64,000 nt of DNA from the NCBI GenBank assembly GCA_963824935.1, contig CAWGRF010000020.1:1-64000 (forward strand), given 5' to 3'. The notes under the pieces are model-generated. The model was not told the DNA's origin. It was given only the letters and a program-made list of their open reading frames with translations, and ran no database searches. Shown in pieces: positions 44,463 to 54,320 of this stretch. The position numbers were made by a program, and so were the translations under genes. Position 1 is the first letter of the stretch. Each line of letters starts with the position of its first letter. The stretch comes from JACCZX01 sp963824935. Its GTDB lineage: Bacteria; Pseudomonadota; Gammaproteobacteria; Burkholderiales; Burkholderiaceae_F.

Positions 44463-45158
44463 ATGCAGCTGTCGATTTTTCGGTACAACCCGGAACGCGA
44501 TAAGAAGCCCTATATGCAGGACTTCGAGGTCCAGTTGGGTCCAACCGATCGAATGTTGCTAGATGTCATTCTGCGCATCAAGACTCAGGACGATTCGCTG
44601 ACGATCAGAAAATCGTGCCGCGAGGGCATCTGCGGCTCCGACGCGATCAACATCAACGGTCGCAACGGCCTGGCGTGCATCACCCCGGTGCGGGAGTTAA
44701 AGGAGCCGGTGGAACTGCGTCCGTTGCCGAGCTTTCCGGTGATTCGCGATCTGGTGGTCGACATGACACAGTTCTTCCACCACTACCACTCGATCAAACC
44801 GTATCTGATCAACGACGAACCTCCACCCGAAAAGGAACGCCTGCAATCGCCGGAGGAGCGCGAGAAACTAAATGGCCTGTACGAGTGCATCTTGTGTGCA
44901 TGCTGCACCAGCCAGTGCCCACCGTCGTGGTGGAACCCGGACAAATTCATTGGCCCAGCTGGCCTGCTGCAGGCGTACCGCTTCATCATCGACAGTCGTG
45001 ATCATGCAACCGAGCAACGGTTGGATTTTCTGAACGATCCTTACCGGCTATTCCGGTGCCGCACGACGATGAACTGCACCGAGGTTTGCCCTAAAGGCTT
45101 AGCGCCATCGCGTGCGATCGAGAAGATCAGGCTGATGATGGTCAAACACTCACTATGA
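44463..45158 (+). CDS. sdhB: Succinate dehydrogenase iron-sulfur subunit SdhB
   Basis: A 231-residue SdhB with the three cluster sites: [2Fe-2S] SCREGICGSDA (about 55), [4Fe-4S] CILCACCTSQCP (about 142) and [3Fe-4S] CRTTMNCTEVCPKG (about 198). It passes electrons from the flavoprotein SdhA to quinone, but no SdhA gene is in this window. Length and motifs are intact, so it should be functional if SdhA comes from elsewhere. Confidence 0.95.
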   Translation: MQLSIFRYNPERDKKPYMQDFEVQLGPTDRMLLDVILRIKTQDDSLTIRKSCREGICGSDAININGRNGLACITPVRELKEPVELRPLPSFPVIRDLVVDMTQFFHHYHSIKPYLINDEPPPEKERLQSPEEREKLNGLYECILCACCTSQCPPSWWNPDKFIGPAGLLQAYRFIIDSRDHATEQRLDFLNDPYRLFRCRTTMNCTEVCPKGLAPSRAIEKIRLMMVKHSL

Positions 45159-45184
45159 TGTGGAGACGCTGCGGCGAATTTTGC

Positions 45185-45796
45185 TCACACGCCGAAGCTC
45201 TCACCGCAGCCGCATGTCTGGCGCACGTTTGGGTTGTCGAAATGTAGGCGCCGGGCGAGGCCGTCCTCGACAACATCGAGTGTTGTTCCCTGCAGGTAGG
45301 GCAGGCTTGATGCGTCCACCACAATCCGTACGCCATAGCTCTCGAAAACGTGGTCATCGTCGCGTACAGCATAAGCAGGATCGACGCTATAACGGAAGCC
45401 CGAGCAGCCTGAGGATTTAGCGGCCAGGCGCACCGCAACTGCACCGGGGTGCTTAACCAGTTGTGCGGAAAAATGTCTCGCCGCGCGCGCGGTCATAGAT
45501 ACCGGCCGCGCAACTATTGGTAGCGGCGCATCGATGTTCGGAATCCGAACGACCAGTTCGCCAGCGCCACTGATTTGGCATGCCAGACGTGCATCTGACG
45601 TCGTACAGTCTGCCCGGTCGAGCATATCGAGCTCGTCTTCACTCGCGGGCGCGAAGTTCTTCCGGCCCTCTATCACCAGAACTCGGCAGCTCGAGCAGGC
45701 CAGCACTCCACCACAATCGTGCGCGATGTCTATGCCATCTTCGAGTAGACGGTCGAGAAGCCTTTCGCCGTCAAGTCTCAGCTTGAGGTCTTCCAT
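45185..45796 (-). CDS. Fusion of a [2Fe-2S] ferredoxin and an A-type iron-sulfur carrier
   Basis: A 203-residue protein. Residues ~1-95 are an adrenodoxin-type ferredoxin with ligands in HDCGGVLACSSCRV and RLACQI. Residues ~100-203 are an IscA/ErpA-like carrier with SGCSGFRYSV and the C-terminal pair CGCGESF. A-type proteins hand clusters to targets; the fused ferredoxin may supply electrons for cluster transfer. Start 45796 or the codon two before; no clear ribosome site. Convergent with sdhB, whose clusters it might serve (inference). Confidence 0.85.
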   Translation of the reverse strand: MEDLKLRLDGERLLDRLLEDGIDIAHDCGGVLACSSCRVLVIEGRKNFAPASEDELDMLDRADCTTSDARLACQISGAGELVVRIPNIDAPLPIVARPVSMTARAARHFSAQLVKHPGAVAVRLAAKSSGCSGFRYSVDPAYAVRDDDHVFESYGVRIVVDASSLPYLQGTTLDVVEDGLARRLHFDNPNVRQTCGCGESFGV

Positions 45797-45911
45797 ATGC
45801 ACTGAGACTCGTCTTCCCGTTGCTAGTTCACGATTTACGCACAGACTCTGTCCGCGTTGGCCTAACTGCCGATAGCCGCCGCGCCAGCAGTGAAGAGCAC
45901 GTTTGCAGTCG

Positions 45912-45942
45912 GCTATTGCGATAAGCTTTTTATCGCAATAGC
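45912..45942. repeat. 13-base perfect inverted repeat
   Basis: GCTATTGCGATAA (45912-45924) and TTATCGCAATAGC (45930-45942) are separated by five bases. It lies in the 290-base region upstream of the ferredoxin-A-type fusion and downstream of the GST gene. It could be an operator for the fusion gene or a terminator for the GST operon. Confidence 0.6.
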
Positions 45943-46093
45943 TGACATTTCGACGCTAACTGCCAGCTCAAACCTCAATAGAACAGATGCGTCCACAAGT
46001 CCAAATCGGGCGACAACGCGTTCCGAACGTAGGATTAGTTCGGCGGAGGGCGCAGTTCTACTTTGCAGCGTTGTAACCGCGAAGATTCCTTCT

Positions 46094-46714
46094 TCAGCTT
46101 AGCGGCAGCATCACAATCTTCTTGTACGCCGGCCGGTCCGCTAGGCAGTCGAACCATCGTTGAACGTTGGGCAATAGCGGGCGCTCAATTGGCAGCGCCA
46201 TCCAACGCCAGATGCCGCAGCCGAGCGCGATGTCGCTCATTGTGAAGTTATCTCCCGCAAGGAACATGCGGGATTCGAGGTGTCTGTCCACGATGGCGAG
46301 CGCGGCAGCGGTCTTGCGACGAAGATCCTCAAATGCTTGCGGATCACGCTGGTTTGTCGGCGTACGGACGAGCCCTATAAACAGTGGACGGAGTGCGGGC
46401 CAGAACGTGGAGCTGCTCCAGTCCATCCACTGATCCGCTTCCGCGCGAGTCTTGAGGTCGTCTGGCCAGAGGTCCCCGGGGGCGTGCTTCGCGGCAAGAT
46501 AACGGACGATCGCGTTCGACTCCCAAAGCACGAGCCCATCGTCCTCGATTGTGGGTACGAGGGCGTTCGGATTGAGACTAAGGTACTGAGGGGTCTTTAC
46601 AACCCCGAAGTCGCCGCCGGCGTCGATGCGCTGATACTCAACCGCGATTTCCTCACAGCACCAGAGCACCTTCTGGACATTGACCGAGTTCTTTCTTCCC
46701 CAGATTTTCAACAT
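46094..46714 (-). CDS. Glutathione S-transferase
   Basis: A 206-residue GST: thioredoxin-like N-terminal domain (residues 1-80, KIWGRKNSVNVQKVLWCCEE, PNALVPTIEDDGLVLWESNAIVRYL with the cis-Pro and Glu-Ser glutathione site) and an all-helical C-terminal domain. It is the last gene of a tight minus-strand operon, 12 bases after the CitE-like gene, which suggests detoxification of a reactive acyl intermediate or simple co-expression. Confidence 0.93.
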   Translation of the reverse strand: MLKIWGRKNSVNVQKVLWCCEEIAVEYQRIDAGGDFGVVKTPQYLSLNPNALVPTIEDDGLVLWESNAIVRYLAAKHAPGDLWPDDLKTRAEADQWMDWSSSTFWPALRPLFIGLVRTPTNQRDPQAFEDLRRKTAAALAIVDRHLESRMFLAGDNFTMSDIALGCGIWRWMALPIERPLLPNVQRWFDCLADRPAYKKIVMLPLS

Positions 46715-46726
46715 GACTCGGCGAGC

Positions 46727-47537
46727 TCACGACGGCAATTGGTTTGCCTGGCGCAGCAACGCCTGCGCGCGCAGCAGCACTGGCTTATCGACCATCTTTC
46801 CATCGACCGCAAATGCAGCGCCCTGGGCAGAGGCCGCGGCGGCGACAACGCGCTGCGCCCACGCGATTTCGCTGGCAGCAGGACTGAAGGCATCGTTGAC
46901 CGTCGCCACCTGGCGCGGGTGAATGCACAGTTTGGCGCCGAACCCCAGCCGTCGCGCACGTTGTGCATCGGCTTGCAGCGCAATCTGATCGTCGATCGCT
47001 GTCGATACGCCGTCGACCGGTGGCGCCAGTTGCGCCAGCCGCGACGCCAGCACGAGTTGCGAGCGGAACAGCAGCAGTTCTTCGCCATCACCGCTGATGC
47101 CCAGATCGAGTTGCAGATCGATAGAGCCGAACACCAATCGCTGCACACCGGCGGCGCCGGCGATTTCGCGCACGCGGTCGATGCCCTCGGCGGTCTCGAC
47201 CAGCGGCAGCAGTGCCGCCGACGGAACAGCGGCGCGCACGCACGCCAGGTCGTCAGCGCGCGCAGCCTTCGGCAGCATCACGCCCATCACACCGGGTCGC
47301 GCTGCCACCGCCAGATCGTCGGCAAACCACTCAGTATCGATGCCGTTGATGCGCACGACCACCGGTGCCTTGGCCGGTGTCCAGCCAGTCGGCCAGCGCC
47401 GCGCGTGCAGTCGCTTTGGCGTGTGGCGCGACTGCGTCTTCGAGGTCGATGATCACGGCATCGGCGCCGCTCGCCTGCGCCTTGGCGAAGCGTTCGGGCC
47501 GGTCGGCGGGGACGAACAGATAAGAGCGCGGCAGCAT
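46727..47537 (-). CDS. CitE-like CoA-ester lyase (frameshifted as read)
   Basis: A ~270-residue HpcH/HpaI aldolase of the CitE type. The N-terminal MLPRSYLFVPADRPERF and VIIDLEDAV are in one frame, the rest (VVVRINGIDTEWF, MLPKAARADD, PLVETAEGI, FGSIDLQLDLG, KLCIHPRQV) in another; an extra C in GGCCAAGG at about 47371-47375 explains it. Family members cleave citramalyl-CoA, malyl-CoA or similar. With the neighbouring MaoC and PrpD genes, (S)-citramalyl-CoA is a likely substrate. Confidence 0.85.
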
Positions 47538-47541
47538 TGCG

Positions 47542-48900
47542 TTAGTCGAGAAAAATCCCGACGCGCGATGTGGTGCGCAGCGCGCGGATGCGTTCGATCA
47601 CGCGCTGCATCTGAGCGGCGTTGGCACCGCCGCGGTAGGCGGCCAGGCGCAGCGCCTTGTCTTCCAGTTCGGCACGCGTCAGTGTGTTGCCGGGGTCGCC
47701 CTTGGGTTCATCGACCCGTGCTTGCAGGGTGCGACCGTCGCGGGCCTTTACCTCGACCTTGCCGATCCAGCGCGCCGGATAGGCCGCATCGACGTCGGCG
47801 TCGCGCCGCATCGTGACCCGCGCGCACAAGGCCGTCACGGCCGGATCGCGCCAGTGCTCATCGAACTCGGTGAGGCCCGCTCGGCCATGAACCGCGATCA
47901 TTCCGAGCACGGTGCCCATCGAGAACTTCGACTGATGCACGGTCTGCGGATCGATCACCGGCCCGAGTACGTCGATCGCGCCCTGGTGCACGAGTGCGGT
48001 CACCGTGGCGAGGTCGTCGGCTGCCAGGCCATGCGTTCGCATCAGCTGTTGCAGAGCGTCGGCAGCCGGGTGCGTGTGCCGGCACGACGCATGGAACTTG
48101 AATGATGTTTCGGCCAGCGCCCAGCGCGTGCCGAGGCGATCGGTCAGGCGCGACGCGTCGGCATCGCTCGACATGCCAGCCGCCATGCCCTGGGCGCCGT
48201 CCAGGATGCGCTGCGCGCCGGTAAATCCATCGGCCGCGAGGTAGGCAGCCGTCAGCCCCGCGCCGGCTGCATGCGCCGTGTGTAGTTGCTTGGAGTCGGC
48301 CGCGTCGCGCAGGAATTCCCACAGGCCGGCCGATTGCGTGCCGGCCGAGCCGAAAGCATGCGTCATTTGTTGCGGCGACAAGCCGAGCAGTCGGCCCACG
48401 GCTGCTGCCGCCGCCAGTGTGCCGGCCGTGCCGGTCGTGTGGAACACCTTGTAGTGCGAGCGGCCGAGAAATTCGCCGACACGAATGCCGACCTCGTAGC
48501 CCGCCACCGCCGCCACCAGCAGGTCGGCGCCGCTGCGGCCGAGCGCCTGCGCTACCGCCAGCGCCGGTGGAAACACGACCGTGGCGGGATGGAACACCGA
48601 GCTGTTGTGCAGGTCATCCTGTTCGGCGAAGTGCGACGAGGCGGCGTTGGCAACGGCCGCCGCCAGCGGACTCGTGCCGCGGCGGTGAATCAGCACTTCG
48701 CTCGGACCGTCGGCGGGACCCATGCTCTCGGCGAAACGCGCGATCGTTTCGACTGGGCGCGCGCCCTTGCCGGCGAGCGCCGAGCCGATCCAGTCGAGCA
48801 GCAGATCCTCGGTGCGATCGAGCACCGGTGGTGGGATGGTATCCAGACGCAGCGTGGCGGCGAATGTGGCCAGCGTCTGGCCGGGATGGGTGCCGTGCAT
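47542..48900 (-). CDS. MmgE/PrpD family protein
   Basis: A 452-residue MmgE/PrpD protein. The family includes 2-methylcitrate dehydratase and cis-aconitate decarboxylase, both acting on tricarboxylic acids. LLLDWIGSALAGKGARP, HFAEQDDLHNSSVFHPATVVFPPALA and KFHASCRHTHPAADAL are typical. It lies 13 bases after the acyl-CoA dehydrogenase and 4 bases before the CitE-like gene. Substrate unknown; a C5-C6 di- or tricarboxylate is plausible. Confidence 0.87.
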   Translation of the reverse strand: MHGTHPGQTLATFAATLRLDTIPPPVLDRTEDLLLDWIGSALAGKGARPVETIARFAESMGPADGPSEVLIHRRGTSPLAAAVANAASSHFAEQDDLHNSSVFHPATVVFPPALAVAQALGRSGADLLVAAVAGYEVGIRVGEFLGRSHYKVFHTTGTAGTLAAAAAVGRLLGLSPQQMTHAFGSAGTQSAGLWEFLRDAADSKQLHTAHAAGAGLTAAYLAADGFTGAQRILDGAQGMAAGMSSDADASRLTDRLGTRWALAETSFKFHASCRHTHPAADALQQLMRTHGLAADDLATVTALVHQGAIDVLGPVIDPQTVHQSKFSMGTVLGMIAVHGRAGLTEFDEHWRDPAVTALCARVTMRRDADVDAAYPARWIGKVEVKARDGRTLQARVDEPKGDPGNTLTRAELEDKALRLAAYRGGANAAQMQRVIERIRALRTTSRVGIFLD

Positions 48901-48913
48901 CAACAGTTCTTTG

Positions 48914-50079
48914 TTAGAACGACCGTGGCAGCCCGAGCACGTGCTCGGCCACGTAGCTCAAGATCAGGTTGGTCGAGATCGGCGCCACCTGGTACAGCCG
49001 CGTCTCGCGGAACTTGCGCTCGACGTCGTATTCGTGCGCGAAACCGAATCCGCCGTGAAATTGGATGCAGGCGTTGGCCGCCTCCCAGCTGGCCTTGGCC
49101 GCAAGGTACTTGGCCATGTTGGCCTGCGCTCCGCAGGGCTGGTGAGCGTCGAACAGCTCGCAGGCTCTGAAACGCATCAGATTGGCGGCTTCGACCTCGA
49201 TGTAGCTCTCTGCGATCGGAAACTGCACGCCCTGGTTCTGACCGATCGGGCGGCCGAACACGACGCGCTCGCTCGCGTACTTGGTCACGCGGTCGATGAA
49301 CCAGTAGCCATCGCCGATGCACTCGGCGGCGATCAACGTGCGTTCGGCGTTCAGTCCATCGAGAATGTATATGAAGCCTTCGCCTTCCTCGCCGATCAGG
49401 TTTTCTTCGGGGATCTCGAGGTTCTCGAAGAACAGTTCGTTGGTCTCGTGATTGACCATGTTTGCGATCGGCCGCACCGTCATGCCGCTGCTTTCGGCCT
49501 GGCGCAGATCGACGATGAAGATCGACATGCCGTCCGTCTTTTTCTTCACCTCGGCCAGCGGCGTCGTGCGCGCCAGCAGGATCATCCAGTCGCTGTGCTG
49601 CACGCGCGAGATCCACACCTTCTGGCCGTTGATCACGTAACGGTCGCCCTTCTTCACCGCGCTGGTCTTGATCTTGGTGGTGTCGGTGCCGCTGCTCGGC
49701 TCGGTGACCGCCATCGACTGCAGGCGCCACTCACCGCTGGCGATCTTCGGCAGGTAGTGCTGCTTCTGCGCTTCGCTGCCATGGCGCAGCAAGCGTGCCC
49801 ATGTTGTACATCTGCCCATGGCAGGCGCCGGCAGTTGCCGCCGCTGCGATTGATCTCTTCCATGATCACCGAGGCCTCGGTCAGGCCGAGACCGGAGCCG
49901 CCGTAGTCCTGCGGAATCAGCGCGGCCAGCCAGCCGGCTTGCGTGAGCGCATCGACGAACTCCTCCGGGTACGCGCGCTGCGCGTCGATCTTTCGGTGGT
50001 ACTCGGCGGGAAACTCGGCGCACAGCGCGCGCACGGCGTCGCGGATGTCCTGATACTTGTCGGTGGCGGTCTTCAGCAT
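48914..50079 (-). CDS. Acyl-CoA dehydrogenase (two frameshifts as read)
   Basis: A ~387-residue flavoprotein. The N-terminal helical part (MLKTATDKYQDIRDAVRAL, LIPQDYGGSGLGLTEASVIMEEI) ends at about 49834, where an extra base shifts the frame, and a second extra base at about 49792 leads into LLRHGSEAQKQHYLPKIASGEWRLQSMAVTEPSSGTDTTKIKT, then the C-terminal helical domain with FHGGFGFAHEYDVERKFRE. All family parts are intact. Electrons pass to ETF. It sits in the middle of the MaoC-PrpD-CitE operon. Confidence 0.86.
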
Positions 50080-50094
50080 CGAGGGAATCGTGGT

Positions 50095-50942
50095 TCAGGC
50101 TATGTCGGCGGTTGCCTGCATCGCCAGCGCGCCCTCGTGATCTGCGCGCCCACAGTTGGAAGCGCTGCTCGCCCTCGGGCTTGCCGCAGACGCTGAAGCG
50201 GTGGATGTCGAACAGAGGCGCAGCCGCCGTGAAGTCGAAGCGGTGCACCTGTGCGTCGGGGCGCTGGCGGCGCAGCAGGTCGAGCAGCAGCGTGGCGATC
50301 AGTGGGCCGTGCACGATCAGGCCCGGATAGCCTTCTACCTCGGTCACGTAGCTGCGATCGTAGTGGATGCGATGGCCGTTGAAGGTCAGCGCCGAGTAGC
50401 GGAACAGCAGCACCGGGTCGGGCGCGATCTCGCGCGCAAAGGTTTCGTCGGTCGGCGCCGGCGTCGCCGCTGGCGGGTGCCGCATCGGACGACGGCAAAT
50501 CACGATAGACGATGTCGTGCTCCTCGGTCAGCGCCACGCCCCGCGCATTGGCGATCGCGTGGTGCACGGTCACGAACACCAGTGTGCCGCTGCGGCCCGA
50601 CTTGACCTTGACGTCGGCGATGCGCGAGTTGCGCGTGATCTCGTCGCCGACGCGCAGCGGATGGATGAACTGCAGTCGCCCGCCGGCCCACATGCGGCGC
50701 GGCAGCGGCACCGGCGGCAGTAAGCCGCCGCTGCGCGCATGGCCGTCGGGGCCGATCTCGCTGGCGCGCGCCAGTGGCGTGAAATACAACCAGTGCGCCA
50801 GCGGCGGCAGCGGATCACCCGGGCGCGGCGCCGGATCGTCGCGATCGAGCGTGGCGGAAAGCGCGGCCAGCGGCGCGGCGGTGACGCAATCGATGCGCTG
50901 CTCTGCGCGCCCGATCCACTCGTGCCACGGATTGGTGTTCAT
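50095..50942 (-). CDS. MaoC/FAS1-like acyl-CoA hydratase, mesaconyl-CoA hydratase type (two frameshifts as read)
   Basis: A ~281-residue double-hotdog protein. The N-terminal part (MNTNPWHEWIGRAEQRIDCV... LYFTPLARASEIG... MWAGGRLQFIHPLRVGDEI) continues after a shift at about 50450-50480 with FAREIAPDPVLLFRYSALTFNGHRIHYDRSYV (the hydratase-2-type active region) and ends after a second shift at about 50141-50144 with DHEGALAMQATADIA. Relatives hydrate mesaconyl-C4-CoA or itaconyl-CoA. First gene of the operon. Confidence 0.84.
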
Positions 50943-51224
50943 CGCTCTTTCTGCCGCGGATGTCAGGATGTCAATGGCGCAAGGATGGACGATTTTGCGG
51001 CCGGCAGGCAATCCGCCTTTGCGTAGCCGGCGATGGGCCTGACATCATCACCATGGGTGCAATCGCCGTCGTCAAGAAACGTCGCCATCGGACACTTCGC
51101 TCTACACTTTGCTGCCAGATCCTGTCGGTGACACTTTCGAAAAGATGCCGCAACAAGCCTTTCCGCGGGGAAAGTCCAGTTCCGACCGACGGTACCGTTC
51201 TCGCACAACTGAATCCGAAACACT

Positions 51225-52008
51225 GTGGCCGGCCGCGTTGACATAGCGAGTGACGCTGGCGTTGTTACCGTAACGCTTTGCGTCCCCAGGCAAGCTCAAT
51301 GCGGTCAGCGTCGCCATGTGGCAGGCGCTCGCGCGCGCGTTCAACGAAATCGGTGAGGCAGAATCTCTGCGCGTCGTCGTGATCCGTGGCGCCGGCGGCA
51401 ACTTCGCTGCCGGCGCCGACATCGACGAGTTCGACAAAGTGCGACACGATCCATCGAGCGGTCGCCAGTATCACCTCGAAACAATCGGCAGCGCGCTGAC
51501 CGCGATCGATCGTTGCCCGATTCCGTTGATCGCTGCGATCGAAGGAGTATGCGTCGGTGGCGGCCTCGAGATCGCGTCGCTGTGCGACATTCGGCTCGCG
51601 GCCGACAACGGGCGCTTCGGAGTGCCGATCGGCCGCCTCGGTTTTCCGCTGGCGCTGCCCGAATTAGTGCCCTTGCTGAGACTGGTCGGTCCCGCCGTGG
51701 CTGCTGAGTTGCTGCTTGAAAGTCGCATTTTGACGGCTGATGAAGCGCTCACGCGTGGCCTCGTAACACGCGTCATACCCGCGGCATCGTTCGAAAGTGA
51801 ACTGCAGCTGAGTATCACGCATATTTCATCGGGCTCACCACTGGCTGCGCGGCAGAACAAGGCGAACATTCGCAAGTTTCAGTCGCGCGGGCTCGACTAC
51901 ACGCAGCACGAGCTCGACGAAAGTTTCGCATTCCTGGACTCGCACGACTATCACGAAGGCGTGCGCGCCTTTCTCGCCAAGCGGCCGCCAAACTTCACGG
52001 GCAAATGA
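51225..52008 (+). CDS. Enoyl-CoA hydratase/isomerase (frameshifted as read)
   Basis: A ~260-residue crotonase. It can be traced from a GTG at 51225 (AGRVDIASDAGVVTVTL...) through a shift at about 51284-51290 (extra A) to KLNAVSVAMWQALARAFNE. The oxyanion and active-site segments GGNFAAGADIDEF and AAIEGVCVGGGLEIASLCDI are present, with Glu-type active residues in the latter. It overlaps the acyl-CoA synthetase start by four bases, so they form a unit. Confidence 0.83.
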
Positions 52009-53591
52009 GCCGGCTGCGCGCGGGCAACGACAATCTGTACGCGGCGATCGAACGCGGCTTCCGCGCGACCTCGATTCGATCTGCATCGAAACGCACGACG
52101 GGTTGACCTATAGCTGGCGCGATCTGCACTTTGCAAGCGGCCGCATCGCGAACTGGCTGAGATCACTCAGCCTGAAACCCGGGGATCGAATCGCAGTTCA
52201 GGTCGAGAAATCGCCCGAGTGCTTGATGCTGTATCTAGCCGCGCTGCGCGCGGGGCTCGTCTACGTGCCACTGAACACCGCTTATCAGCGCGCGGAGCTC
52301 GACTATTTTCTGCGCGACTCCGAGCCTGCCGTTGTCGTGTGCACTCCGGCAAGACTGGCGGAGATCCAACCGATCGCGCACGCGGCGCGCTGCCGCCACG
52401 TGATGACGTTGGGAGAGCAACGCGACGGCACGTTGCTGACCGTAGCTGCGCCGTTTTCGGACGATTGTGAGACGACGCAACGTGCAGCCGACGATCTGGC
52501 GGCGCTCCTTTACACGTCGGGCACCACTGGTCGCAGCAAGGGCGCGATGCTGTCGCATCGCAATCTGGCATCCAACGCAGCCACGCTCGACGAATTCTGG
52601 GGATTCAAGGCGGAACGAGATGCAGGCCGGCGTGACGTCCTGTTGCATGTGCTGCCGCTGTTTCACGTGCATGGGCTGTTTGTCGCGTCGCATGCGGCGC
52701 TCTTTGCCGGCGCGACGATGTTGATGCTGCCGAGGTTTGATGTCTCACAGGTGCTCGAACGGCTGCCGCGCTCGACGGTGATGATGGGCGTGCCGACGTA
52801 CTACACACGGCTCCTCGGCGAACCGGCATTTGGCCGCGACGCATTGCCGCACGGATGCGGCTGTTCATCGCGGGCTCGGCACCGTTGCTGGCCGAAACGC
52901 ATCAACGGTTCGAGCAGCGCACCGGACACAAGGTACTCGAGCGCTACGGCATGTCGGAGACGCTGATGCTGGTTTCCAATCCGTACGTTGAAGGTGAGCG
53001 CATCGCCGGTACTGTCGGAGTACCGCTACCCGGCGTGGGCGTACGCGTCGAGCGGCGATGATGGCGCGCCGTGTCCAGTTGGCGACATCGGCACGGTACG
53101 AGGTCAAGGGGCCCAATGTGTTTTCCGGTTACTGGCGCATGCCGGACAAGACAAAGGAAGAGTTCACCGCAGATGGCTGGTTTCGGACCGGCGATGTCGG
53201 CCATTTTGGCGGGGCAGATGTGCCCGACCAGTACCTGACGCTGGTCGGTCGCTCCAAGGATCTGATCATCTCGGGTGGCTACAACGTGTATCCGAAGGAG
53301 ATCGAGGGATATATCGACGAGATGCCCGGTGTCGCTGAATCGGCAGTGATCGGTGTTCCGCACAAGGATTTCGGCGAAGCCGTCGTCGCTGTCGTCGTCG
53401 GCGCGCAGGGCGCCGCCTTGAACTCTGCGACGATCGTCGAGACGCTAAAGGGCAGGATCGCCAACTACAAAGTGCCCAAGCGCGTGCTGGTCGTTGACGA
53501 TCTACCGCGCAACGCGATGGGCAAGGTGCAGAAAAACGTGCTGCGCGAACGATTCAAGGATACGTTTGAAGGGCTGGCTGTGAGCCATTGA
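52005..53591 (+). CDS. matB: AMP-dependent acyl-CoA synthetase, malonyl-CoA synthetase (MatB)-like (several frameshifts as read)
   Basis: A ~525-residue adenylate-forming enzyme across at least four one-base shifts (about 52064-52069, 52849-52853, 53047-53051, 53097-53101). Motifs: ATP loop YTSGTTGRSKGAMLSH (about 170), HVLPLFHVHGLF, ERYGMSETLM and C-terminal GWFRTGD, GRSKDLIISGGYNVYPKEIE and NAMGKVQKN with the catalytic Lys. The N-terminus NLYAAIERGF and EGERIAGTVGVPLPGV are typical of MatB, which activates malonate or methylmalonate. Name is probable, not certain. Confidence 0.75.
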
Positions 53592-54148
53592 AGCGAAACC
53601 CTGGCCGCAGCGTCGAACCGTGTCGGTTATCGCGCGGGTGCATCGCAAGGACTGCTTCGACGAATCCGGTTTTCCCGTTGGTATACGCATCGCGGTCGAA
53701 GCTATGACGCATGGCGAGCCGCCGTTTCAGCTCGGCGTAGCGCGCTGCGAGCCAAGCGTCTTCGCGCAGACTGTTGCGAAACTTCAGATAGCGCTTCCAG
53801 TACACGCCATGTTGCTCGACCACGTGTACGTGGTGTGTACGCACGCCATTCACGACCCGCTTGAAAGAAGCGGCGGTCCGGCAGCGCACGCTCGTACTCC
53901 GGGATGTATTGATAGCCGAAGACTGCCAGGCGTTCGGTTTGCGATTCGAAGGCGGAAAGCGATGCCACGCCCACCAACATGTCGATGATCGGCTTGGCTG
54001 CTAGGCCCGGCACGGAGGTGCTGCCGATGTGCTCGATCGCTGGTTTCAGATCACGCAGAGCAACGTGCAGCAGCTGAGATTCGATGCGGAATCGAGCCGA
54101 CCATGCCGCGTCGTGTGGGACGACGATGATCTCGTCGTTGGTGCGCAT
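53554..54148 (-). CDS. GrpB/UPF0157 family protein (frameshifted as read)
   Basis: A ~198-residue nucleotidyltransferase-fold protein. The first half (VPHDAAWSARFRIESQLL... IEHIGSTSVPGLAAKPIIDMLVGV) carries the GSTSVPGLxAKPIID signature; after an extra T at about 53864-53866 the frame goes on with FKRVVNGVRTHHVHVVEQHG and YLKFRNSLR. Function of this family is not settled. It runs convergently into the acyl-CoA synthetase gene, overlapping by about 38 bases. The start at 54148 or 54166 is uncertain. Confidence 0.78.
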
Positions 54149-54320
54149 CAGTGCGGCCGGAATCATCGTGCCGCCCCGGTCAAAGGACGAGTCCTCGTAT
54201 TGAACATGCTCAGCTCCTGGTTGCCCCCGCCTGGCAGGAATGAGCAAACGTTAGAGCCTATGTAGTGGCCGCGCAGCCGAGTGTTACGCCCCAAGGCTGT
54301 CGAATATTCACTAGCGGGAA

